This document shows, one piece after another, positions 1 through 7,016 of a stretch of 35,320 nt of DNA. A program made the position numbers and the translations under genes. The notes below the pieces were generated by a model. The model was given only the letters and a program-made list of their open reading frames with translations. It was not told the DNA's origin and made no database searches. This DNA is from Acidobacteriota bacterium (lineage in GTDB: Bacteria; Acidobacteriota; Blastocatellia; UBA7656), in assembly GCA_040754075.1 (NCBI GenBank), contig JBFMDH010000049.1, positions 1 through 35,320 on the forward strand, given 5' to 3'. How positions within the stretch are numbered: the stretch's first letter is position 1; the number at the start of each line of letters is the position of its first letter.

Positions 1-2
1 TG

Positions 3-140
3 AAGAAACGCGAGACCTATCAGGAACTCGGCGGCGATTATCTGGAGAGACGAAATCAGGAGCATAAGAGCAAGCGGTTAATCCGACAACTCGAAGCATT
101 GGGTCTGACAGTGAGAATCGAGAAGCAAGAAGCCGCTTGA
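3..140 (+). CDS. IS110-family transposase, C-terminal fragment
   Basis: The frame is open from the window edge and ends at TGA 138-140. The 45 visible residues align without gaps to the C-terminus of the complete transposase that ends at 3376: both share an L-G-x-(D/E)-Y-x-E-R-R-N stretch followed by K-R-L-I-(R/K)-Q-L-E-(A/S)-L-G and end in A-A. This is the tail beyond the Transposase_20 region of IS110 (DEDD) recombinases. The start and catalytic domains lie upstream of the window, so whether the copy is intact cannot be judged. Confidence 0.85.
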   Translation, partial: KKRETYQELGGDYLERRNQEHKSKRLIRQLEALGLTVRIEKQEAA

Positions 141-185
141 CCTAAGAATTGCAGAAACGACTACAAAGAAAGTAAAGGTTGATAG

Positions 186-226
186 CGAGCCGCAGATAAC
201 CTTTTATGGCTCGAGGGTGGTTTTTT
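186..226 (+). terminator. Possible rho-independent terminator after the IS110 fragment
   Basis: CGAGCC (186-191) can pair with GGCTCG (208-213), and a run of six T follows at 221-226 after a short G-rich spacer. It lies in the 3' noncoding tail of the IS element. The spacer between stem and T-run is longer than usual, so this is only a moderate candidate. Confidence 0.4.
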
Positions 227-289
227 GTCTCGCCCCTTGAAATCCAAACCTTTATTTTCATAGCAGGCGTCTAAGGAGAGTGGTTGTTT

Positions 290-841
290 ATGGACAGTTG
301 GGAAGAAAAGTTTGACGAAGTCGTTGAGTTCAGACAGTCATTAACGAGCGAAACAGATCGTGGTTGTGCATTGATGGCAGCAGCCTATCTTGACTCGGAA
401 ATTGGAAAGCTGCTGGACAAATATTTTGTGAGTAACAATAAGGTTAAAGAAGAGATTCTTGGTAACTCACGGCCTTTAGGTACTTTCTCTGCAAAAATTG
501 ATATTGCTTATTTGCTCGGCTTCATTGGTCCAAAAGCTCATCGAGATTTACATTTAATACGCAAGATAAGAAATGATTTCGGGCATGTTCCTACTCCGAT
601 GGATTTCAACGATCAATCAATGGCAGCTAGATGCAGAGAGTTTTATCACGATGCATTCGATAACAGTATTCCTCCAAGGCAGAAATTCACCCGCGTTGTT
701 TTGGGTGTGTTAGCCGTGTTGCATAGTGAACTTCTTCGGGCAAATACAATTGAGGAGTCAAAAGACTTGAACATTGACGATGAGACAAAAGAGCGGCATA
801 GGAAATTGCTTAAAATTCTTGAGGGGAATGCCGACGCCTAA
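290..841 (+). CDS. MtlR (mannitol repressor)-like cassette protein
   Basis: A 183-residue, mostly helical protein. The middle carries P-L-G-T-F-S-A-K-I-D-I-A-Y-L-L-G and then H-R-D-L-H-L-I-R-K-I-R-N-D-F-G-H, the pattern I associate with the MtlR/mannitol operon repressor family. Members are often found away from mannitol genes, and no mannitol gene is nearby, so a role in mannitol control is not implied. The R-N-D-F-G-H stretch also fits the Rx4-6H motif of HEPN-like helical proteins. AAGGAGAG at 273-280 selects ATG 290. The TAA stop (839-841) lies inside the R'' box of the following attC. It directly follows the right end of an IS110 element, so its own upstream attC is hidden outside the window. 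Confidence 0.7.
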   Translation: MDSWEEKFDEVVEFRQSLTSETDRGCALMAAAYLDSEIGKLLDKYFVSNNKVKEEILGNSRPLGTFSAKIDIAYLLGFIGPKAHRDLHLIRKIRNDFGHVPTPMDFNDQSMAARCREFYHDAFDNSIPPRQKFTRVVLGVLAVLHSELLRANTIEESKDLNIDDETKERHRKLLKILEGNADA

Positions 842-867
842 CAACCGGTTCGACCGGAGCGTTAGGC
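836..867 (+). other. Minimal attC-like site (32 bp)
   Basis: GCCTAAC (836-842) and GTTAGGC (861-867) are exact reverse complements and enclose an 18-nt spacer with CGGTTCGACCGG, itself a small hairpin. This looks like an attC reduced to its two simple-site boxes and part of the L box. Confidence 0.65.
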
Positions 868-912
868 AAGAAAATGTTGCCGCTTTGGTAAAATAAAAAT
901 AGAGAAATAAAA

Positions 913-1509
913 ATGACAAATATCGAATTGGTTAATCGAATACAACAGCAAAAAATGAACGCACTTGCCGCAAAATACCTTCACGGTAAACGATTAAATA
1001 AACTCCACATTTTAAATTCTCTGGTTGATCTGCTCGCATTAGTGGTTCCTATCTTATATTTCGCTGTTCGCTATATTGCTAAAGATACATCTTGGATGAA
1101 GCCTGTTGAAATTATTTGGGAAATCTTAGCGGTCATTCTTTTATCCATCGTTGTTTGCAAACTTATTTTGAAATGGCAAGATAGCGCCGAAAAACATACA
1201 AAATTAATGGGAGACAATATAGGGTTCATAGCGCACATCAATTATCTTTTAACCCAGTACCAAAATAAAAATATTAACGACGACGCTCTTAGTGTCTTTC
1301 TGCTTTCTGCGGAACAAGATAAAGCTGATGCGGAAACTCTAACGGACGTAAAGGAATCAGAGCGACAAACAGCTTACAGAGAATCACTAAAACAAATCGA
1401 ACCTGGCTCAGTCTCAACAGTCTGCCCAGTCTGCGGCGCGTCACCTTGGGCTTACAAATCCGGCAATTGTCAACTTTGTGGAAATACGCCAAAAGGAGAA
1501 AACAAATGA
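913..1509 (+). CDS. Two-TM cassette protein with C-terminal CxxCx(11)CxxC zinc motif
   Basis: A 198-residue protein. Residues 1-30 are charged, followed by two hydrophobic segments (about 34-54 and 68-87) separated by a short loop, then a soluble helical region. The C-terminus has C-P-V-C, exactly 11 residues, then C-Q-L-C, a probable zinc ribbon. Two TM helices plus a helical tail resemble the SLATT-type effectors linked to phage defence, and I recall a CxxCx(11)CxxC family described from mobile elements; both assignments are inferences. The stop overlaps the next start as ATGA (1506-1509), so the two genes are probably translationally coupled in one cassette. No clear Shine-Dalgarno precedes ATG 913 beyond AGAGAAAT. 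Confidence 0.6.
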   Translation: MTNIELVNRIQQQKMNALAAKYLHGKRLNKLHILNSLVDLLALVVPILYFAVRYIAKDTSWMKPVEIIWEILAVILLSIVVCKLILKWQDSAEKHTKLMGDNIGFIAHINYLLTQYQNKNINDDALSVFLLSAEQDKADAETLTDVKESERQTAYRESLKQIEPGSVSTVCPVCGASPWAYKSGNCQLCGNTPKGENK

Positions 1510-1685
1510 GTTCATCAGTAACCGATCTATTTACCACTTGGTTCAAAGGTCTCACCTCAGCGCAACAACAAGAAATAATGAATTATATTTACAGCAGAGG
1601 CGGTTCAGTAGCATTAAAAGGAATTTACGTTGGACCAGCTCCTTCGCAGAGCAACGTTTGTCCAACGTGCGGAAAGGCTTTTTAG
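1506..1685 (+). CDS. Small zinc-knuckle protein, coupled to the upstream 2-TM protein
   Basis: ATG 1506 overlaps the TGA of the preceding gene, and AAAAGGAGAA (1492-1501) sits at the right distance. The 59-residue product begins M-S-S-S-V-T-D-L-F and ends in C-P-T-C-G-K-A-F, a CxxC half-knuckle like the C-terminal CxxC of its partner. The middle is glycine-rich and I do not recognise a domain. The overlap and the shared cysteine motif suggest the two proteins act together, perhaps through a shared or intermolecular zinc site (inference). A noncoding tail of about 145 bp follows before the attC at 1831. Confidence 0.55.
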   Translation: MSSSVTDLFTTWFKGLTSAQQQEIMNYIYSRGGSVALKGIYVGPAPSQSNVCPTCGKAF

Positions 1686-1830
1686 CATTAGAAAAGTACG
1701 CAGGCAAAACATAACATGTCCGCAAAAAAATGAAGCCATTTACAGGTAGATTTGCGAGCTAATTGAATATTGGCGACTGCTATTGCAAGTAATAACAAGT
1801 AGTCAATTATCATCATAATAATCGAAAGAA

Positions 1831-1914
1831 GCCGAACTCACGTTGGACGCGAGCGCGAACCACCTGTTCGCATTCATCCAGTGTTATTCGCGCCGCGCTA
1901 ACTTAGCGTTAGCC
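1831..1914 (+). other. attC site (84 bp), target of IS110 insertion
   Basis: R'' GCCGAAC (1831-1837) and R' GTTAGCC (1908-1914) bound an imperfect palindrome with inner arms GCGCGAA and TTCGCGC. It belongs to the GGAC-GAGCGCGA subtype shared with the sites at 6819, 8315, 16661 and 17392. The complete IS110 copy begins immediately after its last base. Confidence 0.85.
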
Positions 1915-2120
1915 ATCATGACGCGAGGCGTCGCCCTCGCGGATGAAAATGTGATCGAGCTTAGGTATGCTCTTTGCTGTCAGCGGCGTTAGCAGGTCGT
2001 CTCGCCTTGGTGCCTGCGAGCCCGTGCGTTAGCCTGACCGGAGAACCGCTTCCGGCACCTTCGACTGTTGCCTTGAGCACGCATAGCAGACTCTTTAGTC
2101 TTTGCGGTTCTCACGCCCTG
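1915..2120 (+). ncRNA. Putative IS110 bridge RNA region
   Basis: The region opens with a hairpin (GCGAGG 1923-1928 with CCTCGC 1935-1940). A stem CTCGC (2001-2005)/GCGAG (2016-2020) caps an internal loop whose strands carry GCGTTAGC (1986-1993) and GCGTTAGCC (2026-2034); the second is identical to the attC end at 1906-1914. A second stem AGACT (2088-2092)/AGTCT (2097-2101) caps a loop with CATAGCAG (2082-2089), identical to eight bases of the element's right end. Two hairpin-capped internal loops with target-like and donor-like sequence match the known plan of IS110 bridge RNAs. The exact ends are not known and the folding was done by eye. Confidence 0.6.
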
Positions 2121-2137
2121 ACGCAAGGAGGTTGATG

Positions 2138-3376
2138 ATGGAGATTCTCTACGCTTGCTGCTGCGGCATCGATATTCATGCCAAGACTGCCGTCGCCTGT
2201 CTGATCAAGGACGGCAAGAAACAGATTCGCACTTTCTCGACCATGACCGACGACCTGCTCACCTTGCTCGATTGGCTTGAGCAAGCCGGCTGTTCGCACG
2301 TCGCCATTGAGAGCACCGGCGTTTACTGGAAACCGGTCTTCAACATTCTCGAAGGGCGGATGGATGTTATCCTCACGAATGCGCGCGATGCCAAAGGCTT
2401 CAAGGCGCGCAAGACTGATGTGCTGGATGCCGAGTGGCTGGCTGACTTGCTGCGCCACGGCTTGCTCAAGCCGAGTTTCATTCCGCCGCGACACATTCGC
2501 GAGTTGCGCGAACTGACGCGCTATCGCGAAAGCTTGATTCGCCAGCAGACCGCACTCTCCAACCGCATCCAGAAACTGGCTGAGAGCGCCAACATCAAGC
2601 TCGCACAGGTAGCCAGTGATGCCTTGGGAGTGAGCGGCAAGCTGATGCTGCGAGCCTTGGCCGACGGCGAGACCGATGCCGAGCAGCTGAGTCACCTGGC
2701 CAAACGCAGTCTGAAGCGTAAGCAGCCTCAGTTGCAGCGCGCCCTGCAAGGCCGCTTAACCGAGGCACAGCGCTGGGTGTTGAGTGAACTGCTGGATCAG
2801 TATGAGCAAGTAGAGGCAGCGGTCAAACGCACCGAACAACGGATCGATGAGGAGGTGCAAGCATCGCCAGACCCTTTTGTAAGTGAAGCCATCGAGTTGC
2901 TGGACGGCATCGGCGGGATCAATGAGACGGTGGCGCGCATCGTGGTGGCGGAGATTGGCGTGGAAATGAGCCAATTCCCGAGCGCCAATCATCTAGCGAG
3001 TTGGGCGGGGATGTGTCCCGGCAATCATGAATCGGCGGGTAAGCGCAAGAGTGGCAAGACGGGCAAAGGGAGTCGCTATTTGCGAGCGGCGCTGGTGCAG
3101 GCAGCCTGGGCGGCGAGTCATCAGAAGGATAGTTACTTGGCGGCGCAGTATCGGAGGATGGTGAAGCGAATGGGAAAGAAGAAAGCGCTAGTGGCCGTGG
3201 CGCATTCGATCCTGGTGATCATCTATCATGTGTTGAAAGAACGAACGGAGTACAAGGATTTGGGAAGCGAGTATTTCGAGCGGCGGAATGTTGAAAAGCA
3301 GCGCAAGCGGTTGATCAAACAACTCGAATCACTGGGAGTGAAGGTGACGGTTGAAGAGGTGACAAAAGCTGCCTGA
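2138..3376 (+). CDS. IS110-family DEDD transposase
   Basis: The product is 412 residues from ATG 2138, placed 6 nt after AAGGAGG (2125-2131); ATG 2135 directly upstream is the alternative. The N-terminus has the RuvC-like DEDD fold: G-I-D-I-H-A-K-T (first Asp at 12), A-I-E-S-T-G-V-Y-W, and K-T-D-V-L-D-A-E-W-L-A-D-L-L. A coiled-coil-like middle follows. The C-terminal Transposase_20 region reads L-L-D-G-I-G-G-I-N and then H-L-A-S-W-A-G-M-C-P-G-N-H-E-S-A-G-K-R, with the serine-containing motif needed for strand transfer. It appears intact and would recombine the element under guidance of a bridge RNA made from its leader. Confidence 0.92.
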   Translation: MEILYACCCGIDIHAKTAVACLIKDGKKQIRTFSTMTDDLLTLLDWLEQAGCSHVAIESTGVYWKPVFNILEGRMDVILTNARDAKGFKARKTDVLDAEWLADLLRHGLLKPSFIPPRHIRELRELTRYRESLIRQQTALSNRIQKLAESANIKLAQVASDALGVSGKLMLRALADGETDAEQLSHLAKRSLKRKQPQLQRALQGRLTEAQRWVLSELLDQYEQVEAAVKRTEQRIDEEVQASPDPFVSEAIELLDGIGGINETVARIVVAEIGVEMSQFPSANHLASWAGMCPGNHESAGKRKSGKTGKGSRYLRAALVQAAWAASHQKDSYLAAQYRRMVKRMGKKKALVAVAHSILVIIYHVLKERTEYKDLGSEYFERRNVEKQRKRLIKQLESLGVKVTVEEVTKAA

Positions 3377-3432
3377 TCAAACCTCAGCCGTTATTTTCAT
3401 AGCAGGCAGACGTATTTCAACGAATATTGAAC

Positions 3433-4134
3433 ATGGCACGAAAAAGGTCAAGAAAAATAGCAGAGTGCGCTTACTGTGGCGAGATCAAAGAAATTACAAG
3501 GGATCACGTTATCCCTGTATGTCTATTCAAACTTCCTTACCCCAAGAATCTTATTACTGTTCCGGCTTGCCACGAATGTAATCATGCAAAATCAAAAAAT
3601 GATGATTATTTGAGAGATTTAATTACAACCGATATATATGGAAATCAAAGTCCCATTGCTCGAGAGATTTTTGAGAATAAGGTTGTCCGATCATCTCAAA
3701 ACAACAGATCTTTAATGGCTAGGGAGTTCTTATCAAAAGTGCGTATCGAGCCATTCCATACAAAAGGTGGCATCTACCTGGGAGATTTTCCTTCTGCGCC
3801 AGTTGATCCAGAGAAAATTAAGACAATCTTCGCGACAATAGTACGAGGGCTATTTTACGATCACCGTCGCCAAAGAATACCTGACAATTATGTGTTTGAG
3901 GTACTTCGTTATCACCCTTGGGACTTTAAAGATGTTTGGGAAAGCTTGGGGCAAATGCATCCAAATGGACCAAGAGTTTTAGAAGGCGTCTTTGGCTGCA
4001 AATATATTTCGGCTACAGAAGACCCGCCTACAACGCTTTGGCTATTGTGGTTTTACGGCACCTTTTTTATTTCTGTTTCGGCAATGAACCCAGAGTTGAT
4101 TGAGGAAAGGACGGTGGATAAAAAACAGAAATGA
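3433..4134 (+). CDS. HNH endonuclease-like cassette protein
   Basis: A 233-residue protein from ATG 3433; an in-frame TTG six bases earlier is less likely. Near the N-terminus C-A-Y-C-G (CxxC) is followed by R-D-H-V-I-P, then V-P-A-C-H-E-C-N-H-A-K-S, giving the two CxxC pairs and the H...N...H residues of a zinc-braced HNH nuclease. The rest (about 70-233) is unfamiliar and aromatic-rich, and may recognise substrate or oppose a partner. No good Shine-Dalgarno is visible; the IS110 insertion directly upstream may have separated the gene from its original leader. HNH proteins of this kind occur among mobile and defence genes, but nothing here fixes its target. Confidence 0.72.
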   Translation: MARKRSRKIAECAYCGEIKEITRDHVIPVCLFKLPYPKNLITVPACHECNHAKSKNDDYLRDLITTDIYGNQSPIAREIFENKVVRSSQNNRSLMAREFLSKVRIEPFHTKGGIYLGDFPSAPVDPEKIKTIFATIVRGLFYDHRRQRIPDNYVFEVLRYHPWDFKDVWESLGQMHPNGPRVLEGVFGCKYISATEDPPTTLWLLWFYGTFFISVSAMNPELIEERTVDKKQK

Positions 4135-4222
4135 ATTTGTGACAAGATGGGGAGTGGCAAAGGATGGTTTCGTATCGGAGAGCCTTTCTGGCAAGAGGAG
4201 CTATACACTGAAAGAAGCAACA

Positions 4223-4307
4223 GCCTAACTCTGCGTTCGGCTGCAGCCGCAACTTGTGGGCTGCATGAAGCCACTGGGCTTGCGGCGCGGTCAACTCCGG
4301 GTTAGGT
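4223..4307 (+). other. attC site (85 bp)
   Basis: R'' GCCTAAC (4223-4229), R' GTTAGGT (4301-4307). Inner arms CGTTCGGCTGCAGCCGC and GCGGCGCGGTCAACTCC. This CGTTCGACCGCAGCCG subtype is nearly the same at 5234, 5803, 7517 and 19956. Confidence 0.9.
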
Positions 4308-4336
4308 CGCCATGCTAGAGTTCAGTTTTAGAGGAA

Positions 4337-5083
4337 ATGCTTGTGCGAATTAATATCAGCCTAATTGACTTCAAGCGTATACAAAGAGCTGGACCGGAAG
4401 CTATTTTGATGCTTCGGTTCGCAATAGCAGTTAATGATCTTATATCCGGCAATTACTTTTTGCGCACAGCAAAGGATTTGAAAGCTAACCCCAAGATGAG
4501 AGAGATGGGACGAGGACTTAGTCAATTCGCGATTAAGATACAGATTGGGCATCTTTGTGAAGCCCTGCTTTTGATTAGGAATTCTAATGATAAGGTTGAG
4601 CCGACTTTGGATACTCTACCCAAGCTAAAAAGGCAAATAAGGAGCTTATCACCAAGAGCGCAACAGTCTTATAGGCTATTACGCAGATCATTACCTGGAG
4701 GAAGAGATCACAACAAGTTCAAAACCTACGTAGAGAATTTTCGCAACCAAGTTTCATTTCATTATGATGCAGGCTATCGAGGACGAGGCAAGCTACGCGA
4801 TGCACCAGTGGCGAAAGATGCGTTAGATCGGTTGGCGGAAGAATCTACTCCTGGCCGGATGGTATTAGGGCAAGATATTAACACCTGCCGCTTTTCATTT
4901 GCCGATGACGTAATGGATACTGCTGTATGCAGGCTAATTTGGGGTATAGACAAGAAGATTGCTGGTGAAGACCTACAAAAAGCAGCGGATAAAATTGCTG
5001 AGTGGATTAATATACGCGCAAAATCATTCGTCATCTTTGGTGGAGAGTTATGTCAACATTACTTTTCGCAAAAGCAGAGATAG
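4337..5083 (+). CDS. Cassette protein of unknown function with RNx(4)H-type motif
   Basis: A 248-residue soluble protein, ATG 4337 preceded by AGAGGA (4330-4335). It is helical and basic, and I do not recognise a family. Around residue 140 it has F-R-N-Q-V-S-F-H-Y-D, which fits the loose Rx4-6H pattern of HEPN-type RNases and the R-N-x-x-x-H of related helical bundles. The match is short and could be chance. It sits alone between two attC sites, as a typical single-gene cassette. Confidence 0.6.
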   Translation: MLVRINISLIDFKRIQRAGPEAILMLRFAIAVNDLISGNYFLRTAKDLKANPKMREMGRGLSQFAIKIQIGHLCEALLLIRNSNDKVEPTLDTLPKLKRQIRSLSPRAQQSYRLLRRSLPGGRDHNKFKTYVENFRNQVSFHYDAGYRGRGKLRDAPVAKDALDRLAEESTPGRMVLGQDINTCRFSFADDVMDTAVCRLIWGIDKKIAGEDLQKAADKIAEWINIRAKSFVIFGGELCQHYFSQKQR

Positions 5084-5105
5084 GTATGCTGCTCAGTGAA
5101 AGGCG

Positions 5106-5180
5106 ACCTAACAATTCTGTCAACCGGAGCGCACGAAGCGAATTTCAAAATGGTTCTACGAGTGTTCGGCGCGCTGGTTT
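5106..5180 (+). other. Eroded attC remnant
   Basis: CCTAAC (about 5107-5112), followed by GTCAACCGGAGCGC and, after a centre, GTTCGGCGCGCTGGTTT, resembles the left arm and part of the right arm of an attC, but no R' GTTAGGC follows. It sits 128 bp before a complete attC, so two cassette junctions may have collapsed into one tail. Confidence 0.45.
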
Positions 5181-5233
5181 CGCTTTTGCACGGAGCGCCG
5201 TAAAGCGAAGCGACACACTGGCGAAAGCAAACA

Positions 5234-5318
5234 GCCTAACTCTGCGTTGGACCGCAGCCGCAACTTTGGGGTTGCTTTGAATGAGTGGGTCTGCGGCGCG
5301 GTCAACTTCGCGTTAGCT
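5234..5318 (+). other. attC site (85 bp)
   Basis: R'' GCCTAAC (5234-5240), R' GTTAGCT (5312-5318). Arms TGCGTTGGACCGCAGCCGC and GCGGCGCGGTCAACTTCGC pair over most of their length. Confidence 0.9.
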
Positions 5319-5331
5319 GTCTGCGACAAGT

Positions 5332-5808
5332 ATGGGACTATTTGATTACTTCATTCCCGATCCTGCAATAGAATGTCCTGCCTGCGACGGATTTCTCACA
5401 GGCTGGCAGGGCAAACATTCTGGGGATATGTGTCTGTTTGTGTGGCAACAAGGAACTGTTGCACCCATTGATCAAAAAGTTGACGCAGAAGTAAAAATCA
5501 GCGAACGGGCTCTGAGCGGAATGCGCGTAGAGCCAGAGTTTGATATTTACGGCGGTGAGTGTCAGCAATGCGGATTCAAATGGTGGGATAGTGCTTGGCG
5601 CGTACGATGTTGGACAGAAGGAGAAGTTTGGACACAAACGGAAATCGTCCCGACACCTTTGAAGGGAGAATTGGTTGCAGAGGGTTGGGTTATGTGCAAA
5701 GCATGTTTGAGTAGCTGGAAGGCGATAGGGGGTAAAGGTCTCTATCTATGCCGATCCTGTCAGAAGCTGGTACAGGTAGAAAACTCAAATCCTCCAAACG
5801 ACAGCTAA
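5332..5808 (+). CDS. Zinc-ribbon cassette protein, function unknown
   Basis: A 158-residue acidic protein with three CxxC pairs: C-P-A-C near the N-terminus, C-Q-Q-C mid-protein, and C-K-A-C plus C-R-S-C at the end. These probably bind two zinc ions. Only 13 bp separate the upstream attC from ATG 5332, and no Shine-Dalgarno is visible, so translation may be leaderless-like or weak. The TAA stop (5806-5808) is part of the R'' box of the next attC. I do not recognise a named family. Confidence 0.62.
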   Translation: MGLFDYFIPDPAIECPACDGFLTGWQGKHSGDMCLFVWQQGTVAPIDQKVDAEVKISERALSGMRVEPEFDIYGGECQQCGFKWWDSAWRVRCWTEGEVWTQTEIVPTPLKGELVAEGWVMCKACLSSWKAIGGKGLYLCRSCQKLVQVENSNPPNDS

Positions 5809-5888
5809 CAAGTCGTTCGACCGCAGCCGATACCAATGCTTCACATGAATCGCAGTGGGCTTCGGCGCGGTCAACTCCATCGTTAGGC
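5803..5888 (+). other. attC site (86 bp)
   Basis: R'' AGCTAAC (5803-5809), R' GTTAGGC (5882-5888). Arms CGTTCGACCGCAGCCG and CGGCGCGGTCAACTCC. The R'' box supplies the stop codon of the preceding gene. Confidence 0.9.
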
Positions 5889-5910
5889 GCTTCGTGGCAG
5901 AGTCGCGCTG

Positions 5911-6519
5911 ATGAGAAAACAGATGAAAAAATTTTTCTTACTATCAATTATCTTATTTTTAAGCAGCACTTCTTATGCTCAGAATAAAATTGAGATTGCG
6001 CTTAAAAACGGCACTCAAGCTGAAATTCAAACCAAAGAACAGTTGCAGAAACTTTTGAAAACTTATGATTTATCGAAGTGGACGTTTACAAATTCAATCG
6101 TGATTGATGAGAAATCCATTCCGCACAGTCATCCGATATTGATATTGCACACAAGACATCTGAAAGATGATGAACTGCTGCTATCAACTTACGTTCACGA
6201 ACAATTTCATTGGTTTTTAGTGCAAAAGGCTAAGGAAACTGACGAAGCCATCAAAGAGTTGCGCATGTTATTTCCAAAAGTGCCTGTGGGTTTTCCAGAA
6301 GGCGGACGCGATGAAGAATCCACTTACTTACATTTACTCGTTTGTTACCTAGAGTATCGAGCCGATAAGGAATTACTTGGCGAGTTGAAAGCTAAACAAG
6401 TGATGGATTTTTGGGCAACCGACCATTATACGTGGATAATTAAAACCGTCTTGGAGCGTCAGCGCGACATTTTCAACATAATGCTCAGGCACAAATTGAT
6501 TCCGCCGAAACGCGCATAA
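5911..6519 (+). CDS. Putative secreted HExxH metallopeptidase
   Basis: The product is 202 residues. An N-terminal signal peptide (K-K-F-F-L-L-S-I-I-L-F-L, probable cleavage after S-Y-A-Q near 24) sends it out of the cytoplasm. H96-E97-Q-F-H100 is a zinc-peptidase HExxH motif in a helix, with later acidic residues (E-E-S-T, or E-Y-R-A-D-K-E near 155) available as third ligand. It is small for a peptidase and not a family I can name; an inactive HExxH-like protein cannot be excluded. ATG 5923 in the same frame is an alternative start. Its stop TAA (6517-6519) overlaps the attC R'' box. Confidence 0.6.
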   Translation: MRKQMKKFFLLSIILFLSSTSYAQNKIEIALKNGTQAEIQTKEQLQKLLKTYDLSKWTFTNSIVIDEKSIPHSHPILILHTRHLKDDELLLSTYVHEQFHWFLVQKAKETDEAIKELRMLFPKVPVGFPEGGRDEESTYLHLLVCYLEYRADKELLGELKAKQVMDFWATDHYTWIIKTVLERQRDIFNIMLRHKLIPPKRA

Positions 6520-6626
6520 CAATTCAATGGACGTGAGAGCGAAACAGCGACTTTGTTATCACGCGGCTTTGTTACCCGTAGCTTGCGTGTATTCGGTTTC
6601 GCCCCACATCATCTCAATCGTTAGGC
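6514..6626 (+). other. attC site (113 bp)
   Basis: R'' GCATAAC (6514-6520), R' GTTAGGC (6620-6626). It has a longer centre than the others, with arms GGACGTGAGAGCGAAAC and GGTTTCGCCCCACATC. The preceding gene stops inside R''. Confidence 0.75.
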
Positions 6627-6908
6627 AAACGCACCGAACACGAGATAGGCTGCCAGAGCCAGTTTCAAGACGGCTGGCGAAATCACCGGGCAGCGCCGAC
6701 CTTGTCTCAGGAATCGAGACCACTGGGCGGCGCGAGTCCTTGAGCTTCGCGCGAAATCGAGGCGAGCAGATGGCGCGAGGCAGAGAGCGGCGAGGTGAAT
6801 TTGCTGAGAAAGAGATGAGCCTAACTCTGCATTCGACCGGAGCGCGCGTATCGGCGGCTCGCCTTCCCTTTCGGTGTTCAGCGCGCGCGGTCAACACGGA
6901 CGTTAGGC
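6627..6908 (+). other. Cassette without a convincing gene
   Basis: The 192 bp between the attC ending at 6626 and the attC starting at 6819 hold no open frame with a plausible start and ribosome binding site; frames that read through both attC sites look accidental. The segment is GC-rich and shares the exact 13-mer AGAGCCAGTTTCA (6656-6668) and several spaced words with the other gene-poor segment at 15561-15779. It may be a noncoding RNA cassette or the remains of a gene. Confidence 0.5.
6819..6908 (+). other. attC site (90 bp)
   Basis: R'' GCCTAAC (6819-6825), R' GTTAGGC (6902-6908), exact complements. Arms ATTCGACCGGAGCGCGCG and CGCGCGCGGTCAACACGG. Confidence 0.9.
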
Positions 6909-7016
6909 AGAAGTTCACCAAACGTTTGCAAGACCTGTTGCTTCAATTTGAATCAATTGGTGGGAGCAGACGTTATTATGATGGTTAGAAAATCTGATTA
7001 TTTGTGAGGTTTGATC

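Larger units (their letters stand above)
1..268 (+). mobile_element. 3' end of an IS110-family insertion sequence
   Basis: This is the right-hand part of an IS110-type element whose left part lies outside the window. It contains the last 45 codons of a transposase, a 3' noncoding tail of about 127 bp, and a right end ending TTTTCATAGCAGGC (to 268). The same end motif closes the complete IS110 copy at 3394-3407, and variants close the mini-element at 8663 and the remnant at 12143. The tail is longer than that of the complete copy, and the encoded residues differ at many positions, so this is a related but distinct element. A cassette gene begins directly after it. Confidence 0.8.
1915..3407 (+). 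mobile_element. Complete IS110-family element inserted at an attC end
   Basis: The element spans a noncoding left region of about 223 bp, a DEDD transposase gene and a 31-bp right end closing TTTTCATAGCAGGC (to 3407). The left boundary is set by the end of the attC R' box, and the right boundary by comparison with the IS right end at 268. There are no terminal inverted repeats and no obvious target duplication, as expected of IS110. The long leader upstream of the transposase fits the IS110 group, where a bridge RNA is encoded at that place, rather than the IS1111 group. The transposase reads in the same direction as the cassettes. Confidence 0.85.

Noticed and set aside
5050..5280. Open frame overlapping the end of the 4337 gene and two attC arms
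   Set aside because: It overlaps a better gene and consists mostly of translated attC sequence.
6527..6988. Open frame of 153 codons across two attC sites
   Set aside because: It starts inside one attC, reads through another and has no ribosome site; attC palindromes often leave long accidental frames.
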